The notes beneath the pieces are model-generated. The model did no database searches and had not been told where the DNA came from. It saw only the letters and a program-made list of their open reading frames with translations. From assembly GCA_016191525.1 (NCBI GenBank), contig JACPOK010000006.1, positions 46,986 through 110,985 of the forward strand: a stretch of DNA of 64,000 nucleotides, given 5' to 3'. Position 1 is the stretch's first letter. The number at the start of each line of letters is the position of its first letter. The translations under genes and the position numbers were made by a program. Source of the DNA: Burkholderiales bacterium (GTDB taxonomy: Bacteria > Pseudomonadota > Gammaproteobacteria > Burkholderiales > Burkholderiaceae_C). Below are positions 59,881-64,000 of the stretch, piece by piece.

Positions 59881-60207
59881 ATGAAAAAGACATTCATTTC
59901 GCTGGCCTTGCTGGCTACCCTGCTGCCCGCCGTGGCGGCCGAATCGGTCAAGGCCACCGTCAATGGCATGGTCTGCGCGTTCTGCGCGCAGGGCATTGAA
60001 AAGCGCCTGTCCAAACTGCCGGCCACCAAGGCGGTGTTCGTCGACCTGAAACAGAAGGTGGTAGCCGTGGAAGCGAAAGACGGCCAGAAGCTGGATGGCA
60101 AGGTCATCACCGCCGAAATCACCGACGCGGGCTATGACGTGGTCAAGCTGGAGACGGTGGGCAAGAGCGTGGCCGACATCAAGGCCGAGACGCGGGGCAA
60201 AAAGTGA
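59881..60207 (+). CDS. MerP-like periplasmic heavy-metal-binding protein
   Basis: 108 residues with a signal peptide (MKKTFISLALLATLLPAVAA) and one HMA domain: VNGMVCAFCAQGIEKRLSKL carries the MxCxxC site. It binds a soft metal, copper or mercury, in the periplasm and could hand it to the membrane protein encoded next. GTG of the next gene overlaps its stop. Confidence 0.85.
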   Translation: MKKTFISLALLATLLPAVAAESVKATVNGMVCAFCAQGIEKRLSKLPATKAVFVDLKQKVVAVEAKDGQKLDGKVITAEITDAGYDVVKLETVGKSVADIKAETRGKK

Positions 60208-60587
60208 GCGCGGACGGCGTCACCGAATCGCGCGCCGGGTTCTGGGCTTCGCTGGCCACCCTGTTCGCCAGCTCGGGCACGCTGCTGTGCTGTGCGCTGC
60301 CGGCGGCACTGGTGGCCATCGGCGCGGGCGCGGCGTTGTCGTCGCTGGTGTCGGCCGTGCCGCAGCTGGTCTGGGTCAGCGAGCACAAGGAAGCGGTGTT
60401 CGTCTTCGCCGGCGTGATGCTGGCGGCCAGCGGCGCGCTGCAATGGTTCAACCGCAATGCGCCCTGCCCCACCGACCCGCGCCTGCGCGACGCCTGCCTG
60501 CGCACCCGTAAAACGTCGCTGGTTGTGTACGGGCTGAGCGTGGCCATCTACCTGGTGGGCGGCTGGTTCGCGTTTGCCGCTGCCTGA
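60204..60587 (+). CDS. MerT-like inner-membrane metal transporter
   Basis: 127 residues, three membrane helices. The first helix contains LLCCALPAALVAIGAG with the vicinal Cys pair of MerT; the loop NAPCPTDPRLRDACL carries a second Cys pair. MerT moves Hg(II) into the cytoplasm, but with no merA or merR and a copper neighbourhood the ion may be copper. Start GTG 60204. Confidence 0.75.
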   Translation: MSADGVTESRAGFWASLATLFASSGTLLCCALPAALVAIGAGAALSSLVSAVPQLVWVSEHKEAVFVFAGVMLAASGALQWFNRNAPCPTDPRLRDACLRTRKTSLVVYGLSVAIYLVGGWFAFAAA

Positions 60588-60597
60588 CGCAGGCAGG

Positions 60598-61212
60598 CTA
60601 CTCGTTGCCTTGCACCGACACCAGGCCGCGCCCCGGGCTGTAGATGTAATGCATGTCGGTGCCGCGCTGGCGGCCGCCATCCACCAGCCAATGGAACTTC
60701 AGCGAGTGCGGCACGCCGCCCCAGCTGAAGTCGATCTCCTCGATGCGCACTTCCAGGCGCCGGTGCAGCCGGCCCTGGTTGCACAAGACGTCAAACGCGC
60801 GAACCTCGCCCTGCTTCCACAGGCCCAGCGGAAACTTCACCTCGTCGATGCAGTCGCGGCCGTAGCGTGAATCAAAGACGCGGCCCAGGCCGTCGCCCCG
60901 GGAAGTCAGCGTGAACAGCTGGCGCTTTGCGCCGTTGCCGCGCTCATAGACCTGCAGCGTTTCGCCGGTGCCGGGGCGCGTCCATTCCAGGGGCCCGGCG
61001 ACGTGCTTTTCGCCGCGGTTTCCAAAGGCCAGCGCGGCGGGAGCCATCTTCAGGATGCGCTGGCCGTCCCAGGGCGCGCCGGTCCACAGTTCCACCGGGA
61101 TGAAGCGGGTCTGGCTGGCGGCATCGAAGGCGCCGTCCCAGGGCGTGGCGGCGCCCGCAACCGCCGCAAAGGCCGCGCCGCACAACGCCGTCAGGGATCT
61201 GTGCCGCCACAT
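60598..61212 (-). CDS. Exported protein of unknown function
   Basis: 204 residues. Signal peptide MWRHRSLTALCGAAFAAVAG; the body is beta-rich with WDGAFDAASQTRFIPVELWTG, GPLEWTRPGTGETL and WLVDGGRQRGTDMHYIYSPG. Two Cys residues (DCIDEV and VLCNQG) may form a disulfide. I do not recognise a family. ATG 61212 is chosen because it begins the signal peptide; the frame extends 12 codons upstream. Confidence 0.65.
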   Translation of the reverse strand: MWRHRSLTALCGAAFAAVAGAATPWDGAFDAASQTRFIPVELWTGAPWDGQRILKMAPAALAFGNRGEKHVAGPLEWTRPGTGETLQVYERGNGAKRQLFTLTSRGDGLGRVFDSRYGRDCIDEVKFPLGLWKQGEVRAFDVLCNQGRLHRRLEVRIEEIDFSWGGVPHSLKFHWLVDGGRQRGTDMHYIYSPGRGLVSVQGNE

Positions 61213-61238
61213 CGTGCTGCGATGATAATGAAACGCCC

Positions 61239-62219
61239 ATGAACGCAACCGACTCCATCACCGACGTCGCCGGCCTCGAGGTCGGCCATTTCACCGAGAC
61301 GCGCCGGCCCACCGGCTGCACCGTCGTCATCGCCCGCGAGGGCGCGGTGGCCGGCGTGGACGTGCGGGGCGCGGCGCCCGGCACACGCGAAACCGACCTG
61401 CTATCGCCCACCAACCTGGTGGAGAAAGTGCACGCCGTCCTGCTGGCCGGCGGCAGCGCCTGGGGGCTGGATGCCGCCACCGGCGTGATGCGCTGGCTGG
61501 AAGAACAAGGCGTGGGTATGACGGTGGGCCCTGCCCGCCTGCCGCTGGTTTCCGGCGCGGTGCTGTTCGACCTGCTGGTGGGTGATTCATCCATCCGCCC
61601 GGACGCACAGGCGGGCTACCAGGCCTGCACGCAGGCGTCGCGCAGCGCGCCGGCGCAGGGCTGCGTGGGCGCCGGCACCGGCGCGGCCGTGGGCAAGATC
61701 TTCGGCATTGATCGCGCCATGAAGGGCGGCATCGGCAGCGCTTCAGTCACCGTCGATGGCGTGACGGTCGCCGCGCTCATCGCCTGCAACGCGCTGGGCG
61801 ACATCGTCGATCCTGATACAGGGCAACTGATCGCCGGCGCCCGCACGCCCGACGGAAAGGCGCTGTTCGACACCCGCCGTTCGCTGCTGGCCGGCGTGCC
61901 GCCCAAGCAATTGATAGCCGGCACCAACACCACCATCGGCGTGATCGCCACCGACGCGGTGATCACCAAGGTCCAGGCCACGCGCCTCGCGCAAGTCAGC
62001 CACGACGGGCTGGCCCGCAGCATCAACCCGGTGCACACAATGTCCGACGGCGACACGCTGTTCGCGCTGGGCACCGGCGCGGCAGGCAAGTCGCTGGGCA
62101 TGACGCTGCTGGGCACGATGGCGGCCGAAGTGACGGCCCGGGCCGTGCTGCGCGCGGTGCGCGCCGCGCAAGGCCTGAGGGTGGGCGCGCTGCACCTGCC
62201 GGCCGCGGGCGACCTTTAG
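61239..62219 (+). CDS. P1 family (DmpA/S58-type) peptidase
   Basis: 326 residues. DmpA-like features: ITDVAGLEVGHFTETRRPTG, LLAGGSAWGLDAATGVM, and the autocleavage region AGTNTTIGVIATDA, where the nucleophile position is Thr rather than Ser. The family cleaves N-terminal amino acids after self-processing into two chains; BapA relatives cleave beta-alanyl peptides. It diverges from the exported protein gene across 26 bp. Confidence 0.82.
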   Translation: MNATDSITDVAGLEVGHFTETRRPTGCTVVIAREGAVAGVDVRGAAPGTRETDLLSPTNLVEKVHAVLLAGGSAWGLDAATGVMRWLEEQGVGMTVGPARLPLVSGAVLFDLLVGDSSIRPDAQAGYQACTQASRSAPAQGCVGAGTGAAVGKIFGIDRAMKGGIGSASVTVDGVTVAALIACNALGDIVDPDTGQLIAGARTPDGKALFDTRRSLLAGVPPKQLIAGTNTTIGVIATDAVITKVQATRLAQVSHDGLARSINPVHTMSDGDTLFALGTGAAGKSLGMTLLGTMAAEVTARAVLRAVRAAQGLRVGALHLPAAGDL

Positions 62220-62221
62220 GC

Positions 62222-63562
62222 ATGCACACGCCCCCCATGCCCAAGGCCATCCGGTACACCTTGCTGTCGATCCGCGACCTGCTGGTCTCGGCCGGCCCCT
62301 TCGCCTTGCTGGCGGTGGGCCTGCTGGTGCTGGCCTACCTGTGGCTGGACCCCACACCGCCCAAGCGCGTGACCCTGGCCACCGGCCCGGCGCAAAGCGC
62401 CTATGACGAATTCGGCAAGCGCTACCAGAAGGCGCTGAAGGCCAACGGCATCGAGGTGGTGCTGGTGCCCAGCGAAGGCTCTTCATCCAACCTGCAGCTG
62501 CTGCGGGATGGCAAGGCGGATCTCGGATTCGTCCAGGGCGGCAGCAGCGACAGCGCGGCGAACGAGGAAAGCGGCATCGAATCGCTCGGCAGCCTGTTCG
62601 TGGAACCGGTTTGGCTGTTCTATCGCGGGGACGCGGCGAAGAAAGTCACAGCCACCGCGACACTGACCACCCTGGCCCAGTTGCAGGGCCTGCGCCTGAA
62701 CGTGGGCACTGCCGGCAGCGGCGTGCCCAGCCTGATGGACAAGCTGTTCGAGGCCAACAACGTCGATACGAAGGCCCTGAAGCTGTCGCGCCTGGAGCAG
62801 ACGCCCGCCACCGTGGCTTTCCTGGGCGGCGAGATCGACGCGCTGGTGTTCGCCTCGGCCCCCGAGTCGCTGATGGTGCAAATGCTGCTGCAGACGCCGG
62901 GCGTGAAGCTGATGGATTTCGCGCAGAGCGAGGCTTATTCGCGCCGCTTCCCGTTCCTCACGCCTGTCGTGCTGCCGCGCGGCGTGGTCGATCTGGCCCG
63001 CGACCTGCCGCCGGCCGACGTGCGGCTGGTGGCCACCACCACCGCGCTGCTCACCCGCAACACCACGCACCCCGCGCTGCTGCAGCTGTTCGCGCAGGCG
63101 GCGCGCGATTTCCACGGCCCTGCGGGCTGGTTCAACCGCGCCGGCGCCTTCCCCACCACCGAACACAGCGAATACCCGATCTCGCGCGAGGCCGAGCGCA
63201 CCATCAAGGGCGGCGCGCCTTTCCTGCAGCGCTACCTGCCCTTCTGGCTGGCCAACCTGGTCGAGCGCATGTGGCTGGCGCTGGGCATCATCATCGCCAT
63301 CCTGCTGCCGCTGTCGCGCGTCGTGCCGCCGCTGTATGCCTTCCGCATCCGCTCGCGCGTATTCCGCTGGTACGGCCAACTGCGCGAGATCGAAGACCGC
63401 ATGCAGGCCGAACCCGGCGCCGCCACCGAACTCACACGCGAACTGGACGTGATGGAAGAACGCGTCGGCAAGGTCAGCGTGCCGCTGTCGTACGCCGACG
63501 AGCTCTACGCCCTGCGGAACAACATCACGCTGGTGCGCAGGAAGCTGGGAGGAGCGGGCTAG
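62222..63562 (+). CDS. TAXI-family TRAP transporter solute receptor, membrane-anchored
   Basis: 446 residues. An N-terminal membrane anchor (LLVSAGPFALLAVGLLVLAY) precedes a TAXI periplasmic domain (VTLATGPAQSAYDEFGKRY, LGFVQGGSSD, LNVGTAGSGV) and a C-terminal membrane helix (MWLALGIIIAILLPLS) with a short coiled cytoplasmic tail. Free TAXI receptors have a cleaved signal peptide; this one is tethered at both ends and no TRAP permease is near, so it may sense rather than transport. Confidence 0.82.
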   Translation: MHTPPMPKAIRYTLLSIRDLLVSAGPFALLAVGLLVLAYLWLDPTPPKRVTLATGPAQSAYDEFGKRYQKALKANGIEVVLVPSEGSSSNLQLLRDGKADLGFVQGGSSDSAANEESGIESLGSLFVEPVWLFYRGDAAKKVTATATLTTLAQLQGLRLNVGTAGSGVPSLMDKLFEANNVDTKALKLSRLEQTPATVAFLGGEIDALVFASAPESLMVQMLLQTPGVKLMDFAQSEAYSRRFPFLTPVVLPRGVVDLARDLPPADVRLVATTTALLTRNTTHPALLQLFAQAARDFHGPAGWFNRAGAFPTTEHSEYPISREAERTIKGGAPFLQRYLPFWLANLVERMWLALGIIIAILLPLSRVVPPLYAFRIRSRVFRWYGQLREIEDRMQAEPGAATELTRELDVMEERVGKVSVPLSYADELYALRNNITLVRRKLGGAG

Positions 63563-63588
63563 TTTCCCTCTGTGCGCAGACCTCGCGT

Positions 63589-63819
63589 CGCGGCAGGCGG
63601 TACCCGGCAGGGCCTCACACTTCGGCGGTCCCCGCTTCGCGGTGACTTCGCCGGGATTTCCGGACTGGGACCGGCGTCGCGAAACTCACTGCGGGCCCTG
63701 AGGCCCCTCCGTTCAAACACCGCGACGAGCCAGTTCACGAAGCGCGCAAGCGCGCCCGGCCCCCGACCGGAAATCCCGGCCGCCGCAGAGATCGGCCCTG
63801 CCGGATACCTCCTGCCGCG
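63589..63819. repeat. Large palindromic repeat, family 1, copy 2
   Basis: 231 bp. Outer arms 63589-63614 and 63794-63819 (26 nt, 24 pair); inner arms 63650-63663 and 63767-63780 (14 nt, perfect); closing stem CGTCGCG/CGCGACG (63675-63681, 63721-63727); the loop shares ~35 nt with copy 1. The arms are unrelated to those of copy 1. An open frame of 128 codons across this region is an artefact of the repeat. Confidence 0.78.
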
Positions 63820-63848
63820 CCAGCCAGCGTGGTTTGCTTTCCGGGGAA

Positions 63849-64000
63849 CACCAACAACATTTCTGCAAAGGCGGGGCCGGGCAGGCCGCGGCGCATCATT
63901 TCGCGGGGCGCCTGGGTTTGTCCGTTGTTGCGGCCGCGCGCAGCGCTTCGTGATCTGACTCGTCGCGGCTGTCTGAGCGAAGGGGCCTTCAGGCCCGCAG
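63849..64000. repeat. Large palindromic repeat, family 1, copy 3 (inverted, cut by window end)
   Basis: Read on the minus strand from 64000, the core CTGCGGGCCTGAAGGCCCC, CAGACAGCCGCGACGAG and TCACGAAGCGC aligns with copies 1 and 2, and the 3' box GAAATGTTGTTGG recurs at 63851-63863. The left arm lies beyond the window. No gene is seen after 63562. Confidence 0.7.

Noticed and set aside
59881..60587. A mercury-resistance (mer) operon
   Set aside because: MerP- and MerT-like genes occur, but no merA, merB or mercury-type merR is present; the regulator is CueR-type by its C112/C120 loop.
61905..61920. Possible fifth copy of the 60-bp repeat (AATTGATAGCCGG)
   Set aside because: Only about 10 bp match and the arm dyad is missing; the codons fit the P1 peptidase family.
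63572..63958. A 128-codon open frame at the window end
   Set aside because: It lies wholly inside family-1 palindromic repeats, has no ribosome site and is composed of repeat-derived Arg/Ala/Pro-rich sequence.
1..64000. tRNA, rRNA or known riboswitch genes
   Set aside because: I saw no cloverleaf with CCA end, no rRNA sequence and no recognisable riboswitch leader; a covariance search could still find small RNAs.

Overview
The window is GC-rich (roughly two thirds G+C by eye) and packed with genes typical of Betaproteobacteria, order Burkholderiales, most likely family Comamonadaceae. Supporting features are a Bug/TctC-type periplasmic binding protein, a BktB-type thiolase, an rpsP-rimM-trmD-rplS operon, and several short dispersed repeats that I recall from Comamonadaceae genomes (from memory, not checked). 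I cannot name a genus. No rRNA or tRNA gene and no CRISPR array was seen.

Layout. 0-15 kb is chromosomal core: the start of orn, an M48 protease-phhB-rsgA operon, cobD, a CoA-type Nudix hydrolase, the ribosomal operon with its promoter and terminator, acetyltransferases, a Pit phosphate transporter with its DUF47 partner, a pseudouridine synthase, bktB, and an ECF sigma gene between two small CPxC membrane-protein genes. 15-20 kb holds a dioxygenase, a flavin disulfide oxidoreductase, a DUF427 gene and the ergothioneine genes egtD and egtB. 21.2-22.8 kb is a lower-GC insert with a HEPN-motif protein diverging from a trypsin-like protease. 23-26 kb has a glycine-zipper protein, a cupin, DUF2855 and its TetR neighbour. 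26.0-29.4 kb is accessory DNA: a large palindromic repeat followed by low-GC, same-strand genes separated by integron attC-like sites (a cassette array without an integrase here), then REP-type hairpins. 29.4-44 kb has a serine hydrolase, a core-MetE protein, a TetR/fatty-acid-hydroxylase pair with two clear operators, NDH-2, an enolase-superfamily enzyme, a hybrid histidine kinase with an overlooked 44-residue upstream gene, a catalase-like protein, two inverted hairpin elements and an acyl-CoA ligase. 43-50 kb is a catabolic and uptake block (Bug protein, amidase, hydratase, GntR regulator, polar amino acid ABC transporter). 50-55 kb has a dehalogenase, a phosphodiesterase, a lipoprotein and two transporters with histidine-rich tails. 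55.5-60.6 kb is a copper cluster (copZ, copA, cueR, CusF-like, an outer-membrane protein, MerP-like and MerT-like proteins) with two CueR-type boxes. 61-63.6 kb has a P1 peptidase and a TAXI-type solute receptor, and the window ends in two more copies of the large palindromic repeat.

The most unusual content is non-coding. Two families of long hairpin elements have a conserved apical core but different, self-complementary arms in each copy. In the 41.2-41.4 kb pair the imperfect arm pairs become G-U wobbles on the same strand relative to the core, and an apical stem shows a compensatory change, which points to selection on RNA or single-strand structure. The cassette array and the HEPN/protease pair are the best candidates for accessory, possibly defensive, functions.
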